A DNA stretch of 64,000 nt, taken from contig OX638332.1 of NCBI GenBank assembly GCA_951812735.1, forward strand, positions 876,732-940,731, read 5' to 3'. Below, in pieces: positions 8,717 to 17,892 of the stretch (the stretch's first letter is position 1; each line of letters starts with the position of its first letter). Position numbers and translations under genes: made by a program. The notes below the pieces were generated by a model. The model had not been told where the DNA came from, did not search any database, and saw only the letters and a program-made list of their open reading frames with translations. Source of the DNA: Candidatus Dadabacteria bacterium. Its GTDB lineage: Bacteria > Desulfobacterota_D > UBA1144 > Nemesobacterales > Nemesobacteraceae.

Positions 8717-9328
8717 CTATGTCCAGACAAGCTTGGATTTCCCCCTGGTCAAGGAAGCAACCCTCTCTTCAAGGCTCGCGACAACGCCGAGAGGTGCCGT
8801 GAAACCGAAGCGGATATCCTCCCCGCGCTCGACGCTCGTTATCGTAACGCCCGATTTCTTAAACAGAACCCGTATGGAATTCTCATGCGCGTAAGAAAAA
8901 ACAATGTGCCCCGCCCTCACCGGAACGTGCTCTTTAAGCTCAAGCTCCCCCAAGGCCGCCCTCAGGGAATCCGTGTACGCTCTTAAAAGCCCTCCAGGGC
9001 CAAGCTTTATCCCTCCGAAATACCGGCTTACGACTGCCGCTATTTCCCCTATACCGCTGTGCTCTAAAAGAGTGAGCATGGGCCGCCCCGCAGTTCCCGA
9101 CACTTCTCCGTCGTCGCCGAAACCGATATTGTCCCCTCCCGGAGCACAGGCCAAAAACGCGTAGCAGTTATGGCTAGCCGCGGGATGGAGATCCCTTACG
9201 CTCTCTATGAAATCTTCGGCGTCCTGTTTCGTGGCGGCCCTGCCGACGGTAGCCACGAACCTGCTTTTTCTTACAACCCTCTGCGCGGTCGCAACTTCCG
9301 CGGGAACCTGATAGGAGATATCTCCCAC
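8717..9328 (-). CDS. YigZ/IMPACT family protein
   Basis: A 203-residue member of the IMPACT/YigZ family. The N-terminal domain shows KSRFVATVGRAATKQDAEDF and the hallmark DDGEVSGTAGRPML, followed by VVSRYFGGIKLGPGGLLRAY. The C-terminal part is the ferredoxin-like DUF1949 domain. Eukaryotic IMPACT modulates Gcn2; the bacterial function is not settled. I choose the GTG at 9328 because GGAGG lies eight bases upstream and the protein then begins at the family's usual place (VGDISYQVP). Longer readings to 9454 add 42 unlike residues. Confidence 0.9.
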   Translation of the reverse strand: MGDISYQVPAEVATAQRVVRKSRFVATVGRAATKQDAEDFIESVRDLHPAASHNCYAFLACAPGGDNIGFGDDGEVSGTAGRPMLTLLEHSGIGEIAAVVSRYFGGIKLGPGGLLRAYTDSLRAALGELELKEHVPVRAGHIVFSYAHENSIRVLFKKSGVTITSVERGEDIRFGFTAPLGVVASLEERVASLTRGKSKLVWT

Positions 9329-9549
9329 TCTCTCTGCCTCCGTCCGAAAAAAATACCCTATCCACCTCCGTACGGGCAAAAATCGCCCACGGACACAGCA
9401 AATTACCTTCTCCGGGTTTTTCACTGTATAATGATTCCTGGCGGTCGCGCACACCGCCCAGATTTTAAAATTCGCTTTTTATCCTAATAGGATCGGAACC
9501 GGGCAGCCGCCAGGTTTTTCGGTCCGGAAAAATATTTACTCGTATACCG

Positions 9550-11265
9550 TTGGTCAGAAAAACAAGCATCTCCTCCCTTATTTTACGGTACAGGTACTCA
9601 TTTCTAACCGGTATCGTCTCCCTTACGCTGGTGGATATGGCCCAGCTTTCAGTTCCCATAGTAATCCAGTGGATAATAGATGAGCTCACCCTGCAGAGCG
9701 CCGATTTTTCCCTCATAACAAAGTACTCCCTCTACATACTCGGCCTCGGACTGTTCATGGCTTTTTTCCGCCTCGGCTGGCGGTATTTCATAATGGGCGG
9801 GGCTAGGAAAATAGAGTATTCGCTCAGAAACGACTTCTTCGAGCACCTCCAGAAGCTTAACTTCGATTTTTTCTCGGGGAGAAAAGTCGGCGACCTGATG
9901 GCGCACACGGTAAACGACATAGAGACCCTCAAGTTCTCCTGCGGTTTAGGGCTGCTCATAGCTTACGACGGGATCTTCCTGTTTTTCTTCATTTTCGCCG
10001 CGATGATTTACATTTCTCCCGAAATGGCTTTTTACGCGTTTTTGCCGTTTCCCGCGCTCGCCGTCTTCATATACAAGTTCGGAAACATGATAGAGAGGAG
10101 ATTCCAGAACTCCCAGGACTCCTTTTCAGAGCTCACTGAAAGCGCAAGGAAACCGGTCTCGGGCATCAAGGTGGTAAAAGCGTTCGGGCTTGAGCAGGCC
10201 GAGGGACGAGATTTTGACCGCGCAAGCGCGGATTACCTTGAAAAAAACGTACACCTCGTGAAAATCCGGGCAGCCTTCCAGCCGTTTATATATTTCGTGC
10301 CCTCCTTAGCAATGGCCCTGTTTCTTTTCTTCGGTGGAGCCGGAGCGATCGGCACCGAAATAACCCTTGGGGAGTTCTCCGCCATACTCGTTTACCTCAT
10401 GATGCTCGCCTGGCCCATGATGGCCATGGGATGGGCGATTGACCTTCTCAAAAGAGGGAACGCTTCGATAAACCGGCTAAACGACATTTTCGCGGTTGAA
10501 CCGAAAGATGGGACCCAAAAAGAAGAGAGGGACCACGAACTCAAGGGAGACATAAAATTCTCCGGGATTTCCTTCTCCTACGGCTCCACACCGGCTTTGC
10601 GCAATGTTAACCTCCACATACCCCACGGAGCAACCCTGGGAATAACGGGCCTCATGGGGTCGGGAAAGACAACGCTCATGAAGCTGCTCATGAAAATCCA
10701 CGAGGCCGAGTCGGGGGAAATAACGGTCGACGGGATCGACATAAGGGGGATATCGAGAAAAAGCCTCCAGGAAACAATCGTCTACGTGCCACAGGAAATA
10801 ACCGTGTTCAGTGGCACGGTTTATGACAACATCACTTTCATAAACCCGAACATAACCCGCGAACAGGTGGAACAGGCCGCCAAAACGGCGGAGATATACG
10901 AACAAATAATGGAGTTTCAGCAAGGATTCGATACCGTGGTGGGAGAGCGGGGACTCAGCCTCTCGGGAGGGCAGAGACAACGCCTGGCTATAGCGAGGGC
11001 CCTGGTGCTCAAGCCCGAGGTTCTGATACTCGATGACGTGCTCTCGTCCCTTGATCCGCAGACGGAGAACACCGTGATAACAAACGTGACAGAGGCAATG
11101 CGCGGACGCACAGTGGTGATAATCTCAAACAGGACGTCTTCTGTGAGCGGACTCTCGCAAATCGCGGTCATGAAAGACGGGCAGATAATCGAGAGCGGGG
11201 AGCGCAGAGAACTTTTGGAGCAATGCGGAGTCTACAGCGCGCTTGAGAAACTGCAGTCGGCCTAG
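9550..11265 (+). CDS. ABC exporter subunit with degenerate Walker B (half of a heterodimer)
   Basis: A 571-residue type IV ABC half-transporter: six transmembrane helices, then a nucleotide-binding domain with Walker A GLMGSGKTT (about residue 368), a canonical signature LSGGQRQRLAIARAL (about 468) and Walker B VLILDDVLSSLD. The catalytic glutamate after Walker B is aspartate, and the switch histidine is asparagine (VVIISNRTSS). This is the pattern of the degenerate-site subunit in heterodimeric exporters such as TM287/288 or BmrCD. The start is a TTG with a weak ribosome site. The partner subunit starts 9 bases after the stop. Substrate unknown: drug, lipid or peptide export. Confidence 0.93.
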   Translation: MVRKTSISSLILRYRYSFLTGIVSLTLVDMAQLSVPIVIQWIIDELTLQSADFSLITKYSLYILGLGLFMAFFRLGWRYFIMGGARKIEYSLRNDFFEHLQKLNFDFFSGRKVGDLMAHTVNDIETLKFSCGLGLLIAYDGIFLFFFIFAAMIYISPEMAFYAFLPFPALAVFIYKFGNMIERRFQNSQDSFSELTESARKPVSGIKVVKAFGLEQAEGRDFDRASADYLEKNVHLVKIRAAFQPFIYFVPSLAMALFLFFGGAGAIGTEITLGEFSAILVYLMMLAWPMMAMGWAIDLLKRGNASINRLNDIFAVEPKDGTQKEERDHELKGDIKFSGISFSYGSTPALRNVNLHIPHGATLGITGLMGSGKTTLMKLLMKIHEAESGEITVDGIDIRGISRKSLQETIVYVPQEITVFSGTVYDNITFINPNITREQVEQAAKTAEIYEQIMEFQQGFDTVVGERGLSLSGGQRQRLAIARALVLKPEVLILDDVLSSLDPQTENTVITNVTEAMRGRTVVIISNRTSSVSGLSQIAVMKDGQIIESGERRELLEQCGVYSALEKLQSA

Positions 11266-11274
11266 AGTGGGAAA

Positions 11275-13308
11275 ATGAGCGATCTGGAAAAACAGAGGAA
11301 ATCAACCTACGACCTTAAAATCCTAAGATGGATTCTCGGGTTTTTGGGAAAGTACCGCATTTACTTCGCCCTGTCGCTTCTCCTGATGATCGCTACCGCG
11401 GCGCTTGAAATCACGGTTCCCTATCTCATCAAAGTCGCGGTCGACAATCATATATATCCCACCTGGAGCAAAGCGGAGGGAGGAAATGAGGCGAAACGGG
11501 TGCTTTCCGGACTCGGGGAGAAATCCGCGCTTGCGCTTGCAAACGGAGGATTCCTGGTCGATTTTTCAAAACTCTCCTCCTCCGAGAAAGACAGAATTGA
11601 GCGCTCGGGCGTTTCGTTCTCCGAGACAAAATACATCGCGGTCGCCCCCGGGGAATTCGAGGGAGACCAGAAACAGGAGGTTCTGGGAATAATAGCCCGA
11701 AACGCTTCTTTGTTTGAGGAAACCAAAGGGATCGTTTTTTTGGCTCATTCTGACCTTGAGGCACTCGACAAGGCGGAAGTGTCGCTTCTTCGCTCAAAAC
11801 AGACAAAAAGACTCGGGACTCTCGCTTTCTACGTAGTCTTATCCGTAATCGGAATTTTCATCTTCACCTCCGCTTTTACCTATATTCTTCACTACTCGGG
11901 CCAAAGAATAATGCACGACATGCGGAACCACACCCTCTCCCACATACTCACCCTTCCCCAGCAGTATTTCGACCGAAACCCCGTGGGCAGGATAACCACC
12001 CGCGTCACAAACGACGTGAACGCCATAAACGAAATGTACACCTCCGTTCTCATACATTTCATAAAGGACATAATAATCATAATCGGCACCCTAGTGATCA
12101 TGTTCAGGATGAACGTCGGTCTTACGCTTATAATTGTCGGCCTCACCGCATTTCTGGCTTTCACGGTCTCCATCTTCCGAATGAGGCTCAGACTAGTGTA
12201 CAGGGAAATCAGAAGGACCATAGGCAAGCTGAACGCCTTTGTCGCTGAAAGCATGAGGGGAATAGTGCTCCTTAAGCTTTACGGAAAGGAGAAAGGAAAC
12301 TTCGAGAGATTCTGGGAAGTGAACAGGGAAAACTACAGGGCCAACATTCAGCAGCTCTGGATCTACGTGATTTTCCGTCCCTCCATAGAGTACGTGGGCA
12401 TAGCCGCGACGGGCATAATTCTTTGGTACGGGGCAATCGGGGTAATGAACCTCGACCTCTCTCTCGGCGCCCTGCTCGCGTTTCTTTACTACGTAAGGAT
12501 GATATTCAAGCCCATACAGGAGCTTTCGGAAAAATTCAACGTCTTCCAGTCCGCCGTGGCCGCCTCTGAGAATCTCTACGACACCCTGGCGGAAGAACCC
12601 GAGGTAAGCGGAGATCTGGTGCCCGCAGGCACCGAAGGTTCGCTTGAGTTCCGGGGCGTATGGTTCTCATATAACGAGCAGGAGTGGGTGCTCAAGGACG
12701 CCTCCTTCGTAATAAGACCCGGTGAGAGCACGGCTCTTGTAGGAATCACTGGGGCAGGGAAAACGACCATAGTTAACCTGATCCTCAAATTCTACAAGCC
12801 CCAGAGGGGAGAGATACTGTTTAACGGCATAAACGTGGAGGAACTCTCAAACCGGTACCTGCGCTCTAACATAACCGCCATTTTCCAGGACCTGTTTCTG
12901 TTCGAAAAGGACGTATCCGACGAAAGGGACGGGCAGGACAGCCCGGTGCCTGAAGCTGAGAAGCTCTCTTCCGGGGAAACTCAGGCCCGATCGATCGAAA
13001 AAGCGGTCAGAAAGAACTCAAAACTCCTTATAATGGACGAGGCCACTTCTCACCTGGACGCGGAAACTGAGGAGGGGATACAGGGGGTAATAAGGAAAAA
13101 CGCAGGCTCCCAGACAAGGCTGGTGATAACCCACAAGCTCTCAACCCTAAAGAAGGTGGATAACGTGATAGTCATCCACAGGGGAGAGGTAGTGGAACAG
13201 GGAACTCACGAGAAGCTCCTCCAGAACGAAAGCATCTACTACACGCTCTATGAATTTCTGAGAAAAACCTCAGCAGACCCAGATCCCCTCCCAAGTTCCG
13301 GCGCGTGA
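11275..13308 (+). CDS. ABC exporter subunit with degenerate signature (second half of heterodimer)
   Basis: A 677-residue half-transporter. A roughly 100-residue extra segment sits between the first two membrane helices (about 50-170) and would face the periplasm. The ATPase domain has Walker A GITGAGKTT (about 489), catalytic LLIMDEATSHLD with its glutamate, and the switch histidine VITHKLST. Its signature is LSSGETQ rather than LSGGQ. The stretch between the Q-loop (AIFQDLFLFE) and the signature is only about 28 residues, so the helical subdomain is much shortened. With the upstream partner this leaves one full ATPase site (this Walker A/B plus the partner's signature). Co-transcribed with that partner. 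Confidence 0.92.
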   Translation: MSDLEKQRKSTYDLKILRWILGFLGKYRIYFALSLLLMIATAALEITVPYLIKVAVDNHIYPTWSKAEGGNEAKRVLSGLGEKSALALANGGFLVDFSKLSSSEKDRIERSGVSFSETKYIAVAPGEFEGDQKQEVLGIIARNASLFEETKGIVFLAHSDLEALDKAEVSLLRSKQTKRLGTLAFYVVLSVIGIFIFTSAFTYILHYSGQRIMHDMRNHTLSHILTLPQQYFDRNPVGRITTRVTNDVNAINEMYTSVLIHFIKDIIIIIGTLVIMFRMNVGLTLIIVGLTAFLAFTVSIFRMRLRLVYREIRRTIGKLNAFVAESMRGIVLLKLYGKEKGNFERFWEVNRENYRANIQQLWIYVIFRPSIEYVGIAATGIILWYGAIGVMNLDLSLGALLAFLYYVRMIFKPIQELSEKFNVFQSAVAASENLYDTLAEEPEVSGDLVPAGTEGSLEFRGVWFSYNEQEWVLKDASFVIRPGESTALVGITGAGKTTIVNLILKFYKPQRGEILFNGINVEELSNRYLRSNITAIFQDLFLFEKDVSDERDGQDSPVPEAEKLSSGETQARSIEKAVRKNSKLLIMDEATSHLDAETEEGIQGVIRKNAGSQTRLVITHKLSTLKKVDNVIVIHRGEVVEQGTHEKLLQNESIYYTLYEFLRKTSADPDPLPSSGA

Positions 13309-13322
13309 TTCCCGACGAGGGT

Positions 13323-14084
13323 CTAAAACGCCCCCAAAAGCTTAAGAGCCATAAGCCCGACGGCAACGACAAGGGCCATCCTTATGTACTTTTCGCCGCC
13401 CCTTACAGAAACCGTAGCACCAAACCATCCGCCAACCGAATTCCCCGCAGCGAGACATATCCCTATGAACCAGCTTATGTTGCCGCTCAGAAAAAATATG
13501 AGGATTGCGGGAATTGTGTAGATAAGCACCACAACCACCTTGTGCGCATTCACCTTGGCGAGGGATGCTCCCATAAGATGGTAAAGAGCCGCCATTATGA
13601 AAAGCCCCACTCCGACCTGGATAAAGCCGCCGTAAAAACCTATAAGTACAAGTGCCGGGTAAAGAACCCAACCACGCCCTGCTTCGTCGCTACCACCAAG
13701 CAGTTTGCCCAAAAAATCAACTTTAAGGAAAAAAGAGGCGCAGACAAAGATAAGTACAGCGGCCAGGATTTTCTCGAAAAGCTCATCCCCCACCCGTACC
13801 GCCGCGAAAGCTCCCACAAGAACGCCGGGAAGGGTGAAAGCCGCTAGCTTGACGCTGGTTTTTATGTCGGCAACGCCCTCTTTTCTGAAGGAAAGAGTCG
13901 CGAAAAAATTTTGAAACAGAATCGCCACTCTGTTTGTTCCGTTTGCAACTGTGGGGTCAATTCCGAGAAATATGAGCACGGGAAGCACAATGCTGCTTCC
14001 GCCGCCCGCCATTACGTTTATCACTCCCGCAAGAGCACCCGTGAAGAAAAGCAGGATTAAAGAAAAAAGATCGTATTCATACAT
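13323..14084 (-). CDS. TSUP (TauE/SafE) family permease
   Basis: A 253-residue inner-membrane protein with about eight helices in two repeats. The first repeat starts with GALAGVINVMAGGGSSIVLP and the second with YGGFIQVGVGLFIMAAL, both typical of TauE/SafE proteins that move sulfite, sulfoacetate or other organosulfur anions. The second signature (GGFIQVG) has Q where many members have G or S. It converges on the ABC exporter with a 14-base gap and lies 17 bases downstream of the Fic gene. The substrate is unknown. Confidence 0.9.
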   Translation of the reverse strand: MYEYDLFSLILLFFTGALAGVINVMAGGGSSIVLPVLIFLGIDPTVANGTNRVAILFQNFFATLSFRKEGVADIKTSVKLAAFTLPGVLVGAFAAVRVGDELFEKILAAVLIFVCASFFLKVDFLGKLLGGSDEAGRGWVLYPALVLIGFYGGFIQVGVGLFIMAALYHLMGASLAKVNAHKVVVVLIYTIPAILIFFLSGNISWFIGICLAAGNSVGGWFGATVSVRGGEKYIRMALVVAVGLMALKLLGAF

Positions 14085-14101
14085 TTTATCCAGCTACCTG
14101 A

Positions 14102-15613
14102 TCAGGATAATTGCTCGTAGTTTTCCCTAATAACATTTTCCATTAAAAAAAGTTCGTCATCACTCAAGAAATCAAAATATGATTTTCTTTTGTTTGCAGA
14201 CAGCGTGCCGTTGTTTTCAAGGCAAATCCGGATAAACAAATCTATCAGACGGTCGGGCATATCGATAACATCCTGAATCGCCTTTTTAGTACTGTCGTAA
14301 TTTGCAAGGAAACTCAACTCCTCTACAAGTTCACTCTCAATAGTTTGAATGACAAAATCATATAAAGCTTCAGCTTGTGCCGTCATATCGATGTAACGAT
14401 ACCAGTACGCAGTATCATTGTGGACGGTCATCTGGGCAAGTTCATCTAGACTGTATTCCACAAGTCGGTTTAAGGGAAGTGAAAACGCCTCTAAAGAATC
14501 ATTGTAGCCTTCAGGATTGTTAAGCATTACCGCAGATACGGGAAACATCAGACCTTCCGGAACCATTCCTTGAAGGGAGAAAATATTGTGGATCAAAAAC
14601 CGGTGGATTCGGCCGTTGCCATCTTCAAACGGATGAATAAAAACAAAGCCGTAGGCTACTATAGTTGCGTGAACAATAGCTGAGACACCGCCGGTCATCA
14701 TAAACCGATGAGAAGTCAGAAGCCCCCGCATCAGGCCAGGAAGATCTTCCGGCTTGGGACATACATAATGAATTAATTCTTTTTGATAGGAAATCGTCTG
14801 ACCTACATAGTTTTGAACCGTTCGATAATCTTCGTTCATGAAACGTGGATCGACAATTCGATTCTGCAAACCAATTAACGACTCCTTGTCGCAGAAATCC
14901 TGCCGACGTGCCATCTCCAAAGATGCTATGAATTTTTCAGTCCGTGACGCGTCGGGTTTAATGTTTTCTATTTCAAAAGAAGATTTGGTTTCTTTGCTGT
15001 AGAGATAACTTAATGCTCTTCTAAGTAGTTGCGGAGGGTACGATTCGACTATCTTCTCGCATCTCTCTCGAAAATCGGTCTGATCCATCTCTCGAAGCTT
15101 CTCCGTTTTCCTGACAATAGGACAAAACTCCCTTGTTCCAAGCAAATTGTTGAGAATGCGGTGTCTTTGAGATTTTTCACCCCGAGGGAGAGTGTAATAG
15201 ATGTCCGGTTCAAGTGCTTCCAGATAATTCCCCTTGGGCAGATCTTCAATAAGGAGCCTGCGGTCAGTTAAAAACTCGTAAAAAAACCAGATGCGACGAG
15301 CATACTTTCCCGTTGGCTTGGATTTGATGTAATCGACAAGCTCATCTTCTGCGACAGCATCGAAAATAACCTTTAAAGAGCTCAGGCTTACACCATCATA
15401 TTTCAAGGCAAATTCCAGATGATCCCCTGTTTTTTCACCGGGCCAGTATTGAAGAGAATAAATATCTTCAACCCTACCACCCTGTACTTTCTGTTGCCGG
15501 CCACCTGTTGCCGCAACAAAGGAACTGTGTGGGTTAGGCATTGCGGTCAATCCGAATCTTCTCAGGAGCCAAGCATAGCCTGCGGGCCGTGTTTTCGAAA
15601 CGTTTGTTTTCAT
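14102..15613 (-). CDS. Fic-domain protein, class II-like
   Basis: A 503-residue protein with a complete Fic motif HPFEDGNGRIHR at residues 327-338; this motif catalyses AMP (or other nucleotide) transfer from ATP to hydroxyl groups of target proteins. A match to the inhibitory helix consensus S-x-x-x-E-N is seen at 212-217 (SFEIEN), about 110 residues before the active site, as expected for self-inhibited class II Fic enzymes. The flap region reads MRGLLTSHRF (295-304). The C-terminal 130 residues may form a winged helix. Neighbours give no target. A lone Fic gene with its own A+T-rich leader hints at lateral acquisition. Confidence 0.92.
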   Translation of the reverse strand: MKTNVSKTRPAGYAWLLRRFGLTAMPNPHSSFVAATGGRQQKVQGGRVEDIYSLQYWPGEKTGDHLEFALKYDGVSLSSLKVIFDAVAEDELVDYIKSKPTGKYARRIWFFYEFLTDRRLLIEDLPKGNYLEALEPDIYYTLPRGEKSQRHRILNNLLGTREFCPIVRKTEKLREMDQTDFRERCEKIVESYPPQLLRRALSYLYSKETKSSFEIENIKPDASRTEKFIASLEMARRQDFCDKESLIGLQNRIVDPRFMNEDYRTVQNYVGQTISYQKELIHYVCPKPEDLPGLMRGLLTSHRFMMTGGVSAIVHATIVAYGFVFIHPFEDGNGRIHRFLIHNIFSLQGMVPEGLMFPVSAVMLNNPEGYNDSLEAFSLPLNRLVEYSLDELAQMTVHNDTAYWYRYIDMTAQAEALYDFVIQTIESELVEELSFLANYDSTKKAIQDVIDMPDRLIDLFIRICLENNGTLSANKRKSYFDFLSDDELFLMENVIRENYEQLS

Positions 15614-15913
15614 GAACTAATCTAATAAAATCATTATTTTCCTTATAATATAGTTAAAAAACTACCTTTTGTAAAATAAATAATTATAGATTTGCTTATT
15701 TCCAATAAAATAATTATAGATTCAAAAATTCTAATAAATCTTTTAATTTTTCTAGTATTTCTAAAAAAATGATTATAAAACTAGAAAAACAATTAAAAAA
15801 CACCGTCTCTCGAATAAAACAGTTACAAACTCCGGTTTCCCTCATCGAAAAATCGCGGAAAGAAGCCTCTTTATCTTCTTTTATTATCCCACTTGTGGAG
15901 TTATCGTATTCGC
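15614..15913. promoter_or_regulatory. A+T-rich leader between fic and aguB with direct repeats
   Basis: This 300-base intergenic region is far richer in A+T than its surroundings. The 15-base sequence AAATAATTATAGATT occurs twice, at 15678-15692 and 15708-15722, exactly 30 bases apart (about three helical turns). A degraded third copy (AAATGATTATA) starts near 15767, close to another two spacings away. These are candidate operator sites for control of fic on the minus strand; the divergent aguB promoter must also lie here. No gene is seen. Confidence 0.5.
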
Positions 15914-16810
15914 ATGAGCAGTCTTAAAATTGCCCTTGTTCAGACCCAAGCGCACGAAGATAGGAAAGAAAACCTCAAAAAAGCCATATTGAATGTAGAA
16001 AAGGCTTCGGCTCTTGGAGCAAATATAATCTGTCTTCCGGAACTCTTCCTCACGAGGTATTTTTGTCAGTCGGAGGACACGACCTGTTTTGACCTTGCCG
16101 AGCCCATCCCCGGTCCTGCTACGAACAGATTCTGCGGGGAAGCGAAAAAAAGAGGAGTTTTCATCGTGTGCCCGCTTTTTGAGAAAAGGGCTTCCGGAGT
16201 GTATCACAATTCCCTTGTCCTTATTGACCCTGCGGGAGAGATTTCCGGCATTTACAGAAAGATGCATATACCAGATGACCCGGGTTATTTCGAGAAGTTC
16301 TATTTTGCTCCCGGAGACACGGGGTTTTCCTGCTTTGAAACCGGCTTTGCGAAGATAGGCACACTTATCTGCTGGGACCAGTGGTATCCTGAAGCGGCAC
16401 GCATAGCATCGCTCAAGGGAGCAGACATTATCTTCTATCCAACCGCCATAGGGTGGCACACAAACGAGGACGAACACTCGAAAAAGACTCAGCTTGAAGC
16501 ATGGAAAACTGTTCAGCGCGCCCACGCGATCTCAAACGGAATCTATGTCGCGGCCGTAAACAGGGTGGGTTTCGAGGAATCGGGAGAAAACAGCGGAGGG
16601 ATAGATTTTTGGGGAAATTCCTTTGTTTGCGACCCCCAAGGAGCGGTGATTTCCGAGGCTTCCGGCAACAGAGAGGAAATCATACTGGCTGACGTCGATC
16701 TTAGAAAACTTGAGGAAACAAGAAGGAACTGGCCTTTTCTTCGGGACCGAAGAATTGACGCTTACTCGGAACTTCGGCAAAGGTTTATCGACAATGATTC
16801 CGGGACCTGA
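15914..16810 (+). CDS. aguB: N-carbamoylputrescine amidase
   Basis: A 298-residue nitrilase-superfamily amidohydrolase that cleaves N-carbamoylputrescine to putrescine, CO2 and ammonia. The catalytic triad is visible as Glu in CLPELFL, Lys in YRKMHIPDD and Cys in LICWDQWYPEA. WDQWYPEAAR and the tail segment RRNWPFLRDRRIDAY are close to known AguB proteins. An upstream in-frame TTG at 15893 would add seven residues; the ATG at 15914 suits the family (MSSLKIALVQ). The agmatine deiminase gene follows after two bases, giving both steps of agmatine breakdown. Confidence 0.93.
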   Translation: MSSLKIALVQTQAHEDRKENLKKAILNVEKASALGANIICLPELFLTRYFCQSEDTTCFDLAEPIPGPATNRFCGEAKKRGVFIVCPLFEKRASGVYHNSLVLIDPAGEISGIYRKMHIPDDPGYFEKFYFAPGDTGFSCFETGFAKIGTLICWDQWYPEAARIASLKGADIIFYPTAIGWHTNEDEHSKKTQLEAWKTVQRAHAISNGIYVAAVNRVGFEESGENSGGIDFWGNSFVCDPQGAVISEASGNREEIILADVDLRKLEETRRNWPFLRDRRIDAYSELRQRFIDNDSGT

Positions 16811-16812
16811 AA

Positions 16813-17868
16813 TTGAGTGATTCTCGGGCGATTAGCTACAGACTTCCAGCGGAGTGGGAACCTCACGAAGCCACGTGGCTTGTGTGGCCGCAGAATGAAA
16901 GCGACTGGCCTGAGAAACTCTCGAGTATTAGGCAGGTTTACCGCGAAATCGTAAGCTACCTATCAGAATCTGAGAAAACAAGAATAATCGTCAACCCTGG
17001 GGAAGCACATAAGCGGGCTGAGGATTTTCTCGAAAAAGAATCGACTGACCTAGCCAATGTGGAATTTTACGAGTGTCCCACCGACAGGTCTTGGATACGG
17101 GACTCAGGACCTTTCTTTGTAAGGGAGAAGTCCGGGGAGCTAAGCGTCCTTGATTTCGGGTTTAATGCATGGGCGAAGTATCCCGACTGGGAAAACGACG
17201 ACTTGGTTCCGGGATTCATAGCCGAAGCCCTTCGCCTTGACTCTAAAACCCTGACCCGCCTCGGAAGGAAAATCATTCTTGAGGGTGGAAGCATTGACGC
17301 AAACGGAAAGGGCTCCCTAATTACGACAAAGCAGTGTCTTTTAAGCGCGGATAACCAGGCGAGGAATCCTTCTTTTGAAAGAAACGACTACGAGACGATA
17401 TTCTCCGAGTACTTGGGAGCGACGAACATTCTCTGGCTAAACGGGGGAATCGAGGGAGATGACACAAACGGCCATGTTGACGATATATGCAGGTTTACAG
17501 GTCCCGCAACAGTTGTTTTATGCCTGGAGGATAACCCCGAAGATCAGAATTACCACCCGCTTCGCGAAAACCTCGAGATACTCCAAGACCTGAGACTTGA
17601 GGACGGAGGAAAAGTTGAAATCATCCCCCTTCCTATGCCCTCCCCGCTTTTTTTCGACGGCGAGAGACTGCCAGCGACTTACGCCAATTTCTATATCTCA
17701 AACGAAAAGGTTCTCGTTCCCACCTATAACGACCCGAAAGACCGTGAGGCAATTGGCATACTGTCAGAACTTTTTCCCGCAAGACACGTCGTAGGAATAG
17801 ACTGCGTCGACCTCGCGTGGGGGTTCGGGGCTATTCACTGCATGACAAAAGAAGAGCCTGTCCGCTGA
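16813..17868 (+). CDS. aguA: Agmatine deiminase
   Basis: A 351-residue guanidino-group-modifying enzyme converting agmatine to N-carbamoylputrescine and ammonia. Conserved parts are EWEPHEATWLVWPQ at the start, RSWIRDSGPFFV, GGSIDANGKGSLITT, the catalytic-His region DDTNGHVDDICRF and the nucleophilic Cys in GFGAIHCMTKEEP. It begins with TTG two bases after the aguB stop, so it is likely translated by coupling. Together the pair makes putrescine from agmatine; no arginine decarboxylase is in the window. Confidence 0.94.
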   Translation: MSDSRAISYRLPAEWEPHEATWLVWPQNESDWPEKLSSIRQVYREIVSYLSESEKTRIIVNPGEAHKRAEDFLEKESTDLANVEFYECPTDRSWIRDSGPFFVREKSGELSVLDFGFNAWAKYPDWENDDLVPGFIAEALRLDSKTLTRLGRKIILEGGSIDANGKGSLITTKQCLLSADNQARNPSFERNDYETIFSEYLGATNILWLNGGIEGDDTNGHVDDICRFTGPATVVLCLEDNPEDQNYHPLRENLEILQDLRLEDGGKVEIIPLPMPSPLFFDGERLPATYANFYISNEKVLVPTYNDPKDREAIGILSELFPARHVVGIDCVDLAWGFGAIHCMTKEEPVR

Positions 17869-17892
17869 CTTTGCAAATTCGAACCGGATTCG

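Noticed and set aside
15664-15780. A short CRISPR-like repeat array
   Set aside because: Only two exact copies of a 15-mer with 15-base spacers and no cas genes; better explained as regulatory repeats.
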